64,000 bases of DNA from Planctomycetota bacterium. GTDB lineage: Bacteria > Planctomycetota > Phycisphaerae > UBA1845. The stretch covers positions 25,770-89,769 of the forward strand of contig JAJRPG010000027.1 of assembly GCA_024280855.1 (NCBI GenBank). Direction: 5' to 3'. Made by a program: the position numbers and the translations under genes. Positions within the stretch are counted from its first letter, which is position 1. Every line of letters begins with the position of its first letter. Under the pieces are notes generated by a model. The model ran no database searches and was not told where the DNA came from. It was given only the letters and a program-made list of their open reading frames with translations. Positions 1 to 8,500 of this stretch are shown in pieces.

Positions 1-434
1 TACCTTCTGCAGGTCAGGTTCCCATTCCATTCATTGAACTAAAGCACAGGCGTCAGGCTACTTGGGATGGTCTATCTGATGGTACCCTGCGTTGCCTGGC
101 TATGGCATATTTAGCAGAAGTCGCGCGTCCAAACGAAGGTGAGAAACCAGTACCATCATTGATTTTCATTGAAGAGCCTGAAAACGGTTTGTTTCCGGGG
201 CATCTGCGTGCCGTATTTGATCAATTATTTGAAGATGAAGCATCTAGCGGACAATTTATTTTCACTTCTCATTCACCTTATTTCATAAACTTTTTTGACT
301 CACGCAGAAAATCAGTTTCTGTTTTGAGAAGAGCGGAAGGTCGCACTACGATTGCTAATCCACAACTACCCGACGATTCTGATCCTGACCGTCTATTGCT
401 CGCCGAAGAGTTCTCGATGGAGTTAGACGATTGA
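1..434 (+). CDS. AAA/ABC-type ATPase, C-terminal part (5' end outside window)
   Basis: The reading frame is already open at base 3 and ends with TGA at 432-434, so only the last ~143 residues are present. Visible are an ABC-type signature (LSDGTLR), a Walker B segment (FIEEPENGL) and a switch-histidine motif (FTSHSPYF). This order is that of the AAA_21/AAA_15 ATPases related to OLD and RecF. The product should be a cytoplasmic ATPase. Its stop overlaps the TTG start of the next gene (TTGA at 431-434), so the two are translationally coupled. ATPases of this class paired with a small TOPRIM-like gene are often anti-phage systems, which is inference here because the N-terminal half and upstream context are missing. 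Confidence 0.8.
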   Translation, partial: PSAGQVPIPFIELKHRRQATWDGLSDGTLRCLAMAYLAEVARPNEGEKPVPSLIFIEEPENGLFPGHLRAVFDQLFEDEASSGQFIFTSHSPYFINFFDSRRKSVSVLRRAEGRTTIANPQLPDDSDPDRLLLAEEFSMELDD

Positions 435-1039
435 TCAATAAAATTGGACTCATATATCAGGATGGGAACAGTGCAGGATTTCTTCGCGGTTTGTGCGATC
501 GACTAGCTTGTAAAGCCGAACTAATTACACCACCGTCCGCAATTGGTAAGACTCAAGTCATGCCGAGACGGCAAATTATCTTGGCTTGGAAATATTTCCA
601 AACAAGGGGCGTAGATTTAGTCGTGAGATTTACTGATGCTGATCGTTCTCGCTGGGAAGACATTCAACGTGATGAAATGAGTCGCGTTCCAGACGATGCT
701 AAATCTATGTGGATTTGCGGAGTAGCTGTGAACAATGTGGAAGAATGGCTGTGCCTGGACGTTGGAAATTTGGCCACATTGCTAGGAATTGATTCTTCAA
801 GGATACCCGTCGGAAAGGATCAAACCGGCGTAGTAAAAGGATTGATATCTCGGAATTGTTTGATAGATGAATCAGGCTGTGATGTAGCAGCAAGAATAGT
901 ACGAGACACTCCACAAAGAGTTTTTCGCCGTTGGCTTGAAGAGCCTTCGTTATCGAGCTTTTACAGCGAATGTCGCGCGGCTGCCACTAGGGCAGGGTGC
1001 GAAACTCCGAACGAATTAGATTCGAGTAGCCATGAATAG
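431..1039 (+). CDS. TOPRIM-like (DUF4276-like) partner of the AAA ATPase
   Basis: 202-residue protein starting at TTG 431, overlapping the ATPase stop by four bases. Near residues 67-72 a TDADR segment resembles the acidic D.D motif of TOPRIM folds, followed by NNVEEWL, typical of DUF4276/OLD-associated TOPRIM proteins. At the N-terminus, where such proteins usually carry the catalytic Glu in an EG.TE-like motif, this one reads YQDGNSAGF, so the usual Glu is absent or shifted. The likely role is nuclease or effector subunit of a two-gene ATPase system. The family assignment is tentative and rests on motif shape and context. The last eight bases overlap the following rpe start. Confidence 0.5.
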   Translation: MINKIGLIYQDGNSAGFLRGLCDRLACKAELITPPSAIGKTQVMPRRQIILAWKYFQTRGVDLVVRFTDADRSRWEDIQRDEMSRVPDDAKSMWICGVAVNNVEEWLCLDVGNLATLLGIDSSRIPVGKDQTGVVKGLISRNCLIDESGCDVAARIVRDTPQRVFRRWLEEPSLSSFYSECRAAATRAGCETPNELDSSSHE

Positions 1040-1721
1040 TTTTCCGAAATCACCGGGGATTCGTATGGCGCCTTCGCTGTTGGCTGCGGACTTCACGCGA
1101 TTGGGTGAGCATGTGGATGAAATCGAGCGTGGTGGGGCGACCGTGTTGCACCTTGACGTGATGGATGGCCACTTTGTACCTAATCTTAGTTACGGCGCAG
1201 TTGTGATCGAAGCGTTGCGTGATCGGTCGAAAATGTTTTTTGATACGCATTTGATGATCGAAGAGCCAAAGCGTTACGCCGAGTCGTTTGTCAAAGCTGG
1301 GTCTGATCTTATTACATTTCACATTGAGGTCGTTAAGCATCCTGAGGCTATGGTGGCGCATCTTCGTGAGTTGGGCGTAGCGGTTGGGGTTTCGATCAAT
1401 CCTACGACGCCGGTCTCTGCGATTGAGTCTATTATCGACGATGTTGATCTGGTTTTGGTCATGAGCATTTGGCCAGGATTTGGCGGTCAGAAGTTTATGC
1501 CTGAGGTGCTAGATAAGGTTGTGGAGTTGAAAAAGCGTCTTGGCCCGCATCAGCGACTGGAAATCGACGGTGGTATCGGACCTAAGACCGTGGGTTTGGC
1601 AGCCAAGGCCGGGGTTGATACGCTAGTAGCTGGTACGGCGATTTTTCGCCAGCCTGACCCGGTCGCTGCGATGAAGCAGCTTTACAGCTTGGCGGTTGAC
1701 GCTGTCGGCGAGGCGGGATAA
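1032..1721 (+). CDS. rpe: ribulose-phosphate 3-epimerase
   Basis: Interconverts ribulose-5-phosphate and xylulose-5-phosphate in the cytoplasmic pentose phosphate pathway. The 229-residue TIM barrel carries the family landmarks in order: APSLLAADF near the N-terminus, metal ligands His40 and Asp42 in LHLDVMDGHFVPN, His73 in FDTHLMI, the MSIWPGFGGQ loop and the EIDGGI segment with the catalytic Asp, then a phosphate-binding VAGTAIF. Length is normal. ATG 1032 gives a short N-terminal extension; ATG 1065 just before APSLL is an alternative start. It overlaps the end of the preceding gene, though their functions look unrelated. Confidence 0.96.
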   Translation: MNSFPKSPGIRMAPSLLAADFTRLGEHVDEIERGGATVLHLDVMDGHFVPNLSYGAVVIEALRDRSKMFFDTHLMIEEPKRYAESFVKAGSDLITFHIEVVKHPEAMVAHLRELGVAVGVSINPTTPVSAIESIIDDVDLVLVMSIWPGFGGQKFMPEVLDKVVELKKRLGPHQRLEIDGGIGPKTVGLAAKAGVDTLVAGTAIFRQPDPVAAMKQLYSLAVDAVGEAG

Positions 1722-1789
1722 TAAGCACGAAGTTAACTAGCGGCGGATTGGCTGTGCGTTAGTTGATTGCATGATATGAGCGAGCGAAA

Positions 1790-2407
1790 ATGGCTTCTTT
1801 GATTTTAATACCTTGGCCCGAAACCACTTGGAGCCTAGCTGGTCGGATGATAGGCCGAAGTCCGGTTTCGTTGACGGAGCAGGGGCGTAAGCAAGCTTTG
1901 GCCTGGGCTGATGCCCTGGAGAAAGACCCGCCGGTGGCTGTTTATTCCAGCACTGAGGTGGCTTCGGTCGAGACGGCTCGGGTATTGGAGAAGCGAGCCA
2001 ATATCAAGCGAAAAGAGTTGAAGGGCTTAGCTGAGGTTAATGTTGGTCTGTGGGATGGATTGACGACGGACGAGTTGAAACGTCGATATCCGAAAATATA
2101 TAAGCGTTGGTGCGATGATCCATTTGCGGTCTGCCCTCCGGAGGGCGAAGAATTTTCGTCTGCTTCGGAACGTATCCGCGAGGGGATCGTGGGCATTGTG
2201 GGTGATCGTCGAGATCGCACGCTAGCTATTGTGCTAGGGCCGTTTTCGTTCGCACTGGCTCGGTCCATTGTAGAGCGTAGTCCTGTGGTTGATATTCATG
2301 ATATTGCCAATGCCGAGCCGCTACGTTATCCGTGGTTGCCTGCAAGCAAAGAAAAATCAACTTCAACTGTGGTCGCTGCTTCGGCGGTGGCTGCTAAGGG
2401 TAATTAA
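1790..2407 (+). CDS. histidine-phosphatase-fold protein lacking catalytic residues
   Basis: 205 residues aligning by eye with the phosphoglycerate mutase/histidine phosphatase family: PETTWSLAGRMIGRSPVSLT matches the usual HGET.WN..GR.QG..D..LT, then YSS....ETA, and LAEVNVGLWDG for L.E..FG.WEG. The signature RHG is replaced by PWP, the Arg before the ETA motif is absent, and the second catalytic His (VSHG in active enzymes) reads VLGP. It is therefore probably a non-catalytic pseudoenzyme, perhaps a binding or regulatory protein. It lies between rpe and accD on the same strand, two bases before accD, suggesting co-expression. ATG 1790 is the first usable start. Confidence 0.7.
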   Translation: MASLILIPWPETTWSLAGRMIGRSPVSLTEQGRKQALAWADALEKDPPVAVYSSTEVASVETARVLEKRANIKRKELKGLAEVNVGLWDGLTTDELKRRYPKIYKRWCDDPFAVCPPEGEEFSSASERIREGIVGIVGDRRDRTLAIVLGPFSFALARSIVERSPVVDIHDIANAEPLRYPWLPASKEKSTSTVVAASAVAAKGN

Positions 2408-2409
2408 CA

Positions 2410-3255
2410 ATGGTGATTAATGACGCTTTGGGTCCAAAGGAGAAGGCTGCATTGCAGGATCGTGTAGAAATACCAGCAGGCCTATGGACGCGCTGCGAAA
2501 GTTGTAGCCGCATTGTGTATGAGAAGGAAGTGGCTGAGGCGCTCAATGTTTGTCCGGAATGCGGTCATCATCGACGGGTAGACGCCCGTACTCGTGTTAC
2601 GCAACTGGTGGATGAGGGCACGTTTGAGGAGTTTGCGGCTGACCTTACTTCTACCGACCCACTCAAATTCACGGATCGTATGCCGTATAAAGATCGGCTG
2701 GTGCGCGAGCAGAAGAAGACGGGTGAGGTGGATGCGGTCCTTGTTGGCAAAGCCTTTATTCGTGGTCGCGGGGTAATCTTAGCCGTGATGAACCCTAAAT
2801 TTATCATGGCTTCGATGGGGGCGGTGGTTGGCGAGAAGATTACGCGGGCTGTAGAACGAGCGTTGGAGGAGGGGTTGCCTTTCATTGTGGTGACTGCTTC
2901 TGGCGGTGCGCGTATGCAGGAGGGGATGATTTCTCTCGTGCAGATGGCTAAGACTTCTGCGGCATTGGCTCGGTTTGATGACGCTGGTGGTTTGTATGTC
3001 GTGGTGGCTTCAGACCCGACCACGGCTGGGGTGGCTGCTAGTTTTGCCAGCTTGGGTGATATTATCCTTGCAGAACCCAAGGCGATGATAGGATTTGCCG
3101 GGCCTCGGGTGATTGCTAATACGATCAATGCGGAGTTGCCGGAGGGTTTCCAAACCGCAGAATTCATGCTGGAACACGGCTTTATCGATCGCATTGTGGA
3201 TCGTAGTCAGTTGCGATCTGAGCTAGCGAGAGTGATTGATTATTGCGGGAAATAG
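2410..3255 (+). CDS. accD: acetyl-CoA carboxylase carboxyltransferase, beta subunit
   Basis: Carboxyltransferase beta subunit of the four-part acetyl-CoA carboxylase that makes malonyl-CoA for fatty acid synthesis. The 281 residues begin with a four-cysteine zinc ribbon (Cys29, Cys32, Cys48, Cys51; CESC and CPEC), followed by the crotonase-like core with the oxyanion-hole glycine-rich segments TASGGARMQEG and SDPTTAGVAASF and the AEPKAMIGFAGPRVI stretch. Length and order are normal. It follows the pseudo-phosphatase gene by two bases. accA is not in the window. Confidence 0.96.
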   Translation: MVINDALGPKEKAALQDRVEIPAGLWTRCESCSRIVYEKEVAEALNVCPECGHHRRVDARTRVTQLVDEGTFEEFAADLTSTDPLKFTDRMPYKDRLVREQKKTGEVDAVLVGKAFIRGRGVILAVMNPKFIMASMGAVVGEKITRAVERALEEGLPFIVVTASGGARMQEGMISLVQMAKTSAALARFDDAGGLYVVVASDPTTAGVAASFASLGDIILAEPKAMIGFAGPRVIANTINAELPEGFQTAEFMLEHGFIDRIVDRSQLRSELARVIDYCGK

Positions 3256-3437
3256 CGGTTGTTGTCATGATGGAGTGCCGAGGCTCGTCACTGATTACGG
3301 CGGCGCGGTGATGGGAAAAGAGTTGGATCGTCTCTTTTTTCATGAAAGAAAAACTTTGCTTTTCGCCGATGAGAGTGGTACAAGCTTGCTGTTGCAGGTG
3401 AGCCTTGTTCAACACTTGGTTGTTTCACGGAAGAACA

Positions 3438-3989
3438 ATGACCCAACGGCCTAGAATGGTTAATACGCTGGTGTGCTTGGTTGTGTCCATGACGGGTGCG
3501 GCTGGGCTGCTTGGTTATCTTGATCCTTCCGTGTCACCATCCGCAGATTCTTTACCCTTTGAAACTATCGAGTCCGTTGCTTGGGAAGTCGTAGCTGATA
3601 CATTTGATCTTGACCCTCAGCGATGGCAGTCGGTCAACGTAGCCTCTCGTTTAGAGAGTGGGGAGCAGGGCACGCTTCTCGTCGCGAGGGCGAGTCGAGT
3701 AAGCAGTCATTTTTTCGTTCATTTTGATGGCCGAATTTCTTGCGGCTCTTTGTGGCGTGACCAACTGGAACTCGCAGATTCGCCCGGTACGATTGTGGTA
3801 GAGGTCGCTCAAGGAGGGCCTGGCGAGTTGATGTCCGAGGCTCAGTGGGTGGGTGTGCGGTCCTTAGTACGGTCACTCACCGAAACAGTTTCTCCTGCTG
3901 GGGTTGAGTTGCCGATTACAACTGACAATTCCTGGCAAACTGCGTATCAATCCACTGAGATGGTGTCCGAAATCGCTACATCTTCGTAG
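3438..3989 (+). CDS. membrane-anchored hypothetical protein
   Basis: The open frame extends up to 3405, but ATG 3438 is the better start because GGAAG lies just upstream and translation then begins with a short basic region (MTQRPR) followed by one hydrophobic segment at about residues 9-28. The rest (~155 residues) should be periplasmic: acidic, with no Cys and no recognised domain. It is probably held in the membrane by an uncleaved N-terminal anchor. It follows accD by ~180 bp. Function unknown. Confidence 0.6.
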   Translation: MTQRPRMVNTLVCLVVSMTGAAGLLGYLDPSVSPSADSLPFETIESVAWEVVADTFDLDPQRWQSVNVASRLESGEQGTLLVARASRVSSHFFVHFDGRISCGSLWRDQLELADSPGTIVVEVAQGGPGELMSEAQWVGVRSLVRSLTETVSPAGVELPITTDNSWQTAYQSTEMVSEIATSS

Positions 3990-4182
3990 CGAGGCGATTC
4001 GGGCCTAGTTCACCTTGATCTATCTGGGATTTTCTTCCCCACAATGTTCCTAAATAATTTACCTTGGGTTTGTTGAGGCATTAAGGTATGCTGTTGGCGA
4101 CGTGGTGTGGTGGTCAATCTATCTTGAGATTGCTCAGCATGTAGTTAATTTGCATTTGCGATTGAGGGGTAAACCTATAATT

Positions 4183-5151
4183 ATGAATAATGCAACAGAA
4201 CAGATTCCTTTATTCCCCTTAGCCAAAAAGGAGATGTCTGATACGTTTTCTGAAGATGCAGAAATTGTATTTTCGTTAGGTGATTCTCTCGACATCTTGA
4301 AAAAATGCCCAGACAACTTTGCCAAACTAATCATTACGTCTCCCCCTTATAACATAGGCAAAGAGTATGAAACGCAGGTTAAGCTTGAGCATTATCTAGC
4401 AGGGCTTCGGCCTGTAATGCAAGAGCTTGTTCGAGTGTTGTCGCTAGGTGGGTCGTTGTGTTGGCAAGTCGGGAATTATGTAGAAAAGAGCGAAGTCTTC
4501 CCACTTGATATTTATTTTTACCCGATATTCAAGAAGATGGGGCTGCAATTGCGCAATCGAATTATATGGACTTTTGGCCATGGGCTGCATTGTTCTGTGC
4601 GTTTTTCGGGCCGCTATGAAACACTGCTTTGGTTCACGAAAACAGAAGATTATGTTTTCAACCTTGATCCTGTTCGAGTCCCCTCAAAATACCCGGGGAA
4701 GACTAATTTTCGTCCAGGCCCCAAATATGGCCTTCCGTCGGGTAATCCGCTAGGTAAAAATCCGAGTGATATTTGGCAGTTGATGACTCATGAATGGGAG
4801 ACGTGTCTGTGGGATATTCCCAATGTGAAGTCAAATCACCCAGAGAAAACTATTCATCCTTGTCAATTTCCAATCGAGCTTGTTGAAAGATGCGTTCTTG
4901 CAATGACCTGTGAAGATGATTGGGTGCTTGATCCATTTAGTGGAGTTGGATCTTCTATGTTAGCGGCGGTTAGGCATGATCGTCGTGCGATGGGTTGTGA
5001 ACGAGAAAAAAATTATATCGACGAAGCGAAACGCAGGATGAATATGCTCTTTTCTGGTGAGTTGCCTTATAGGCCATTAGGCAAGGCGGTTCACAAACCA
5101 ACTGGTAAAGAAAAAGTATCGCAAATCCCTGAACAGTGGAAAAATAGTTAA
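4183..5151 (+). CDS. type II DNA methyltransferase, beta-class (amino-methylating)
   Basis: 322-residue SAM-dependent DNA methyltransferase that should protect host DNA from the adjacent endonuclease. Catalytic motif IV is TSPPYN (residues 52-57) and comes before the SAM-binding motif I DPFSGVG (from residue 250), which is the beta-class order. SPPY is common in N4-cytosine enzymes but also occurs in N6-adenine ones, so the methylated base is not fixed. The frame opens upstream at GTG 4102, but ATG 4183, preceded by GAGGGG, fits better. The gene is AT-rich compared with rpe-accD, consistent with acquisition. The endonuclease gene starts 9 bp after its stop. Confidence 0.88.
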   Translation: MNNATEQIPLFPLAKKEMSDTFSEDAEIVFSLGDSLDILKKCPDNFAKLIITSPPYNIGKEYETQVKLEHYLAGLRPVMQELVRVLSLGGSLCWQVGNYVEKSEVFPLDIYFYPIFKKMGLQLRNRIIWTFGHGLHCSVRFSGRYETLLWFTKTEDYVFNLDPVRVPSKYPGKTNFRPGPKYGLPSGNPLGKNPSDIWQLMTHEWETCLWDIPNVKSNHPEKTIHPCQFPIELVERCVLAMTCEDDWVLDPFSGVGSSMLAAVRHDRRAMGCEREKNYIDEAKRRMNMLFSGELPYRPLGKAVHKPTGKEKVSQIPEQWKNS

Positions 5152-5160
5152 GGTGTGCAG

Positions 5161-5730
5161 ATGAAAATTGCTGGTGTTTACTCGTTTAATAACGGGGTTG
5201 AAGTTGTTCAGGACAAGTATCCAGTCCTGCTGTCGGAGATCGAAAGTTGTATCAATGCGATCGATGCCTCGAAATGTAAAACGAAAACTAGTAAAGAGAA
5301 GACGATGAAAGGCGCAACGCTTTACTCCCCAGTTGACCTCAATAAATGGTTTAAGAAAATTCTCTATGCATCAGGATGGGAATCAGTTCGAGTAAAATGC
5401 GATTATCCTACACGATACTATGTGCCAGATTATGAACCCAAAGATTTGAACAAGGGTGCGTTTCGTGAAATGGATTTCGTGAAAGAGAAACTGGGTATTG
5501 AAGTACAGTTTGGTAAGTATTCATTCATGGTTTACAACGTAGCTGCTAAGATGACAATTTTTAGAAATCTATCTTGTATTGATACAGGTATTGAAATAGT
5601 GCCTGTGAAATCGTTAGCCGATGAAATGAGTAGTGGCGTGAGCTATTTCGAACAGTTTGTTTGGGATTTAGAGAAGCGAGGTGTATCAAACATTGATGTG
5701 CCCGTAATGATAATTGGGATTGATGTATAA
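5161..5730 (+). CDS. BglII/BstYI-family type II restriction endonuclease
   Basis: 189 residues from ATG 5161 (AAGG just upstream; GTG 5155 also in frame). The segment from Asp105 to Gln116 reads D-x8-E-V-Q, followed by F.KYSF...N, with the same spacing as the BglII active site (Asp84, Glu93, Gln95, followed by FSNYPFLLN). The C-terminal part YFEQFVWDLEK...DVPVMIIG also matches the BglII YYEQ...FDVPIRLVG region. BglII and BstYI cut at GATC-centred sites, so a GATC-core target is likely, though the exact site cannot be read. It acts as a cytoplasmic dimer that cleaves unmodified DNA. AT-rich like its methyltransferase. Its last bases overlap the start of the next gene. Confidence 0.82.
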   Translation: MKIAGVYSFNNGVEVVQDKYPVLLSEIESCINAIDASKCKTKTSKEKTMKGATLYSPVDLNKWFKKILYASGWESVRVKCDYPTRYYVPDYEPKDLNKGAFREMDFVKEKLGIEVQFGKYSFMVYNVAAKMTIFRNLSCIDTGIEIVPVKSLADEMSSGVSYFEQFVWDLEKRGVSNIDVPVMIIGIDV

Positions 5731-7726
5731 CCTATCAATTAAATTTTCAATTCTGGCCTTGCTCATGATTCGTTCATATGCAGCTGCTCAAACTGTCGAT
5801 CCGGATTTTGGTCGGCAGTGGTATTTGGAGAATACTGGCCAAGTGGTTGGTGGGGTGGCTGGGGTTCCTGGTGCTGATGTGGATGTGCTTTCGGCTTGGA
5901 CGATGTTCGACGGGGCTTCGAACGTTACGGTAGCTATTGTATCCACGGGGGTTGATCCTCATCCTGAGTTTGCATCTCGTTTGCTTGAAGGCATTAGCTT
6001 TGTAGGTGATCCTTTGAATACGCTGGATGTGTGCGGCACGGGGACGCACATAGCTGGGGTCATTGGAGCTGCGCGGGGTAATTTTACGGGAGATAATGGA
6101 ATTGCTGGCGTTTGCCCGACCGTTTATATCCTTCCCGTGCGGGTATCTGATAGCTGTGCGAGTGGTATATCGGCTACGGCGCAAGGGATTGAATGGGCGG
6201 CGGATCATGGGGCTGACATCATTGTCGTTAGTGTATCTTTCTCCTCCGGTAACAGCCAACTATTACAGGCGATTGACTATGCGGCCAGTCTGAATGTGGT
6301 GGTTGTTGCACCTGCAGGTAATATTGGTGACAATGTACTGGCATTTCCGGCTAACTATGATGACTGTATAGCAGTTTCAGCGACGACGAATCGAAATGGA
6401 TTGACTAGCTTTTCAAATTTTGGCATGGGGCTTGATTTGTCTGCGCCTGGGGAAAATATATATTCAGCCTGGCTGGGCGATGCTTATATGGAGTCGTCAG
6501 AATCTGGTGCGACGGCTGCGGCCTTGGTCGCTGGCGCCGCAGCGCTGCTGAAATCATATAATCCCAATTTAACAGGGCTACAATTGCGTCAACTGATAAA
6601 TGACACGGCTGTCCCGATTGGCGATCCCATGCTATTTGGTAGTGGCCGACTGTGTACGGGGTGTGCGTTGCAACAAGCATCGCCACCATTGCTGCGCTTC
6701 GAGCATGATTTGCTGCAGCCGAGAATTATTTCGCCGAATGCTTCCACCACGCGAACTGTGCAGCTTGTAGACGTATCTGATGTCGCTGACGTTGATCGCG
6801 TATTTTTGCACTATCAAATCGATGATGGGCCGTGGAGAGTGACAAGCATTCGGCACATTTCCGGCGAGGCCTATAAGCTGCGATGGCCTGCTATTCCTTG
6901 CGATTCGACGCTTAGCTATTTTCTGAGTGCCGAAACTGTAAGCGGTGATATTATTTTTGATCCTGTGACAGCGCCATTGCTAAACTACAGCGTGCGCGGG
7001 GGAAATCGCGTCGTTGTTTTTGGAGACGATTTTGAAGCGGATTTGGGCTGGCTTTCGCTTGATACTACGGGTAGCGATAAAGGATTGTGGGAGCGAGTTA
7101 TACCGATAGGGACCAGCGCTCAACCAGCGTATGATGCGACTCCGCAAGCGGCGTCGTTTTGTTATGTGACGGGTCAACATGTGCCTGGTCAGTCCGATGG
7201 GTTTAATGATGTCGATGGCGGGCCTGTGGAGTTATGGTCGCCTGAAATTCCGATTCCGTCGCGTAATGTCGAACTGAGTTTTTCCTGCTGGGTTGAATCG
7301 CTCGGTAGTGGTACGCCTGATTCTATGGTTGTTGAAGTCTCAGTCGATGACGGACAATCCTGGTTATTGATCGATCAAATTCCTGCAACAGCAGGCTGGA
7401 CTTCGCAGGTGTACGCGCTTCGTGAGGTACTCGGTTTTTCAGGCCCATCTATGCGTGTTCGTTTTTCAATCGCTGACTTGGATGCGTCACTAACCGAAGC
7501 TGCCGTTGACAATTTTCGCGTGACTTGGCTGCCATGCAGTACCGCTAGCCATGATGCAGATGGCAATGGAATCGTTGACCAAGAAGACCTTAGTGAGTTT
7601 ATTACTTGTCTGGGTGGACCTAGTGCCATAATCGCAGACGATGCTTGTCGCGTGTTCGATGTCTACGGATTATCCGAAGTTGACCTTAATGACTTTTCCG
7701 CATTTCAGCGGCGCTTTAACCCTTAG
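5723..7726 (+). CDS. secreted subtilisin-fold protein lacking the catalytic Asp and Ser, with dockerin-like tail
   Basis: 667 residues from ATG 5723, which overlaps the endonuclease stop. Domains: signal peptide (~1-22), peptidase S8 fold (~25-310), beta-sandwich region resembling MAM/immune-inhibitor domains (~430-600), then a dockerin-like calcium-loop tail (~610-667) ending in FSAFQRRF. In the S8 fold, the strand that carries the catalytic Asp in DTG reads VSTGVD (Ser74 in place of Asp). His109 is present in GTGTHIAG, and the oxyanion Asn200 in APAGN. The nucleophile motif GTSMA reads SGATAA (261-266), with no Ser at the expected place. Two of three triad residues are therefore missing, so it is probably an inactive surface-binding protein. 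No promoter is obvious because the restriction gene abuts it. Confidence 0.8.
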   Translation: MYNLSIKFSILALLMIRSYAAAQTVDPDFGRQWYLENTGQVVGGVAGVPGADVDVLSAWTMFDGASNVTVAIVSTGVDPHPEFASRLLEGISFVGDPLNTLDVCGTGTHIAGVIGAARGNFTGDNGIAGVCPTVYILPVRVSDSCASGISATAQGIEWAADHGADIIVVSVSFSSGNSQLLQAIDYAASLNVVVVAPAGNIGDNVLAFPANYDDCIAVSATTNRNGLTSFSNFGMGLDLSAPGENIYSAWLGDAYMESSESGATAAALVAGAAALLKSYNPNLTGLQLRQLINDTAVPIGDPMLFGSGRLCTGCALQQASPPLLRFEHDLLQPRIISPNASTTRTVQLVDVSDVADVDRVFLHYQIDDGPWRVTSIRHISGEAYKLRWPAIPCDSTLSYFLSAETVSGDIIFDPVTAPLLNYSVRGGNRVVVFGDDFEADLGWLSLDTTGSDKGLWERVIPIGTSAQPAYDATPQAASFCYVTGQHVPGQSDGFNDVDGGPVELWSPEIPIPSRNVELSFSCWVESLGSGTPDSMVVEVSVDDGQSWLLIDQIPATAGWTSQVYALREVLGFSGPSMRVRFSIADLDASLTEAAVDNFRVTWLPCSTASHDADGNGIVDQEDLSEFITCLGGPSAIIADDACRVFDVYGLSEVDLNDFSAFQRRFNP

Positions 7727-7856
7727 ACAAGTTTACACTCTTCATACTTCATGTTGTTAGCTAGACGCGGTATCATGGATATTGATTCGTAACATCACGC
7801 AAGAATTTTCTTGTGATTGATTATCAAATTCAGTTTCCAATAAAGGAGCAAACCTT

Positions 7857-8468
7857 ATGTCGTCGAAAAAGATTGTCGTTTCGTTGTCGGGTATTTTGTT
7901 TGTCATGTTGGCTGCCAGCACCGTGCTGTCAGATGACAAGGCTATGCAGAAACATGAAGGTGAACCAAATGCCATGATGGATGCGTGGTCGAAGAATGCT
8001 AACCCAGGCCCGTTTCACGCTCATCTCAAGCCGCTGGTTGGTTCATGGAAGACGACTGCGAAATTTTGGATGATGCCAGGCGCAGAGCCAGCTATGAGTG
8101 CAGGTACATCTGAGCGGGAATTTATTCTCGGTGGCCGATACTTGCAGGAGCATTATAACTCAACCGTGATGGGTTCTCCCTTTACAGGTTTTGGAATCGT
8201 CGGATATGACAACGCGAAGAAGCAGTATGTAAGCACCTGGATGGATACCATGTCAACGACGATCATGATGGATCGCGGTAGTTGTGACGCCTCTGGCAAG
8301 GTGTTTACATATCACGGCGAAATGGATGATCCATATACTGGCACGCACAAAAAATACCGCACCGTGCTTCGTGTGATTAACAACGACAAGCATATTTTGG
8401 AAATGTTTGAAACTTCGCCAGGTGCAAAAGAGCGTCAGAGTATGGAGATTATCTATACACGCTCGTAG
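7857..8468 (+). CDS. secreted DUF1579-family protein
   Basis: 203 residues with a clear signal peptide (about 1-25, cleavage near VLS-DD) and an AAAGGAG ribosome-binding site ten bases before ATG 7857. The mature part matches DUF1579 in its landmarks: LKPLVGSWKTTAKFWMMPG, then SERE..LGGRYLQEHY, GFGIVGYDNAKKQYVSTWMD, and a closing METIY-like strand. The family is a lipocalin-like beta barrel of unknown function, common in planctomycetes. The gene stands alone between the subtilase gene and a convergent beta-helix gene. Confidence 0.85.
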   Translation: MSSKKIVVSLSGILFVMLAASTVLSDDKAMQKHEGEPNAMMDAWSKNANPGPFHAHLKPLVGSWKTTAKFWMMPGAEPAMSAGTSEREFILGGRYLQEHYNSTVMGSPFTGFGIVGYDNAKKQYVSTWMDTMSTTIMMDRGSCDASGKVFTYHGEMDDPYTGTHKKYRTVLRVINNDKHILEMFETSPGAKERQSMEIIYTRS

Positions 8469-8500
8469 ATCTTGCTCTCGATTTGCTCGTCGAACAGTGA

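Noticed and set aside
3311..3454. 47-codon ORF between accD and the next gene (MGKELDRLFFHERK...)
   Set aside because: Weak ribosome-binding site, overlap with the better supported gene at 3438 and no recognisable content.
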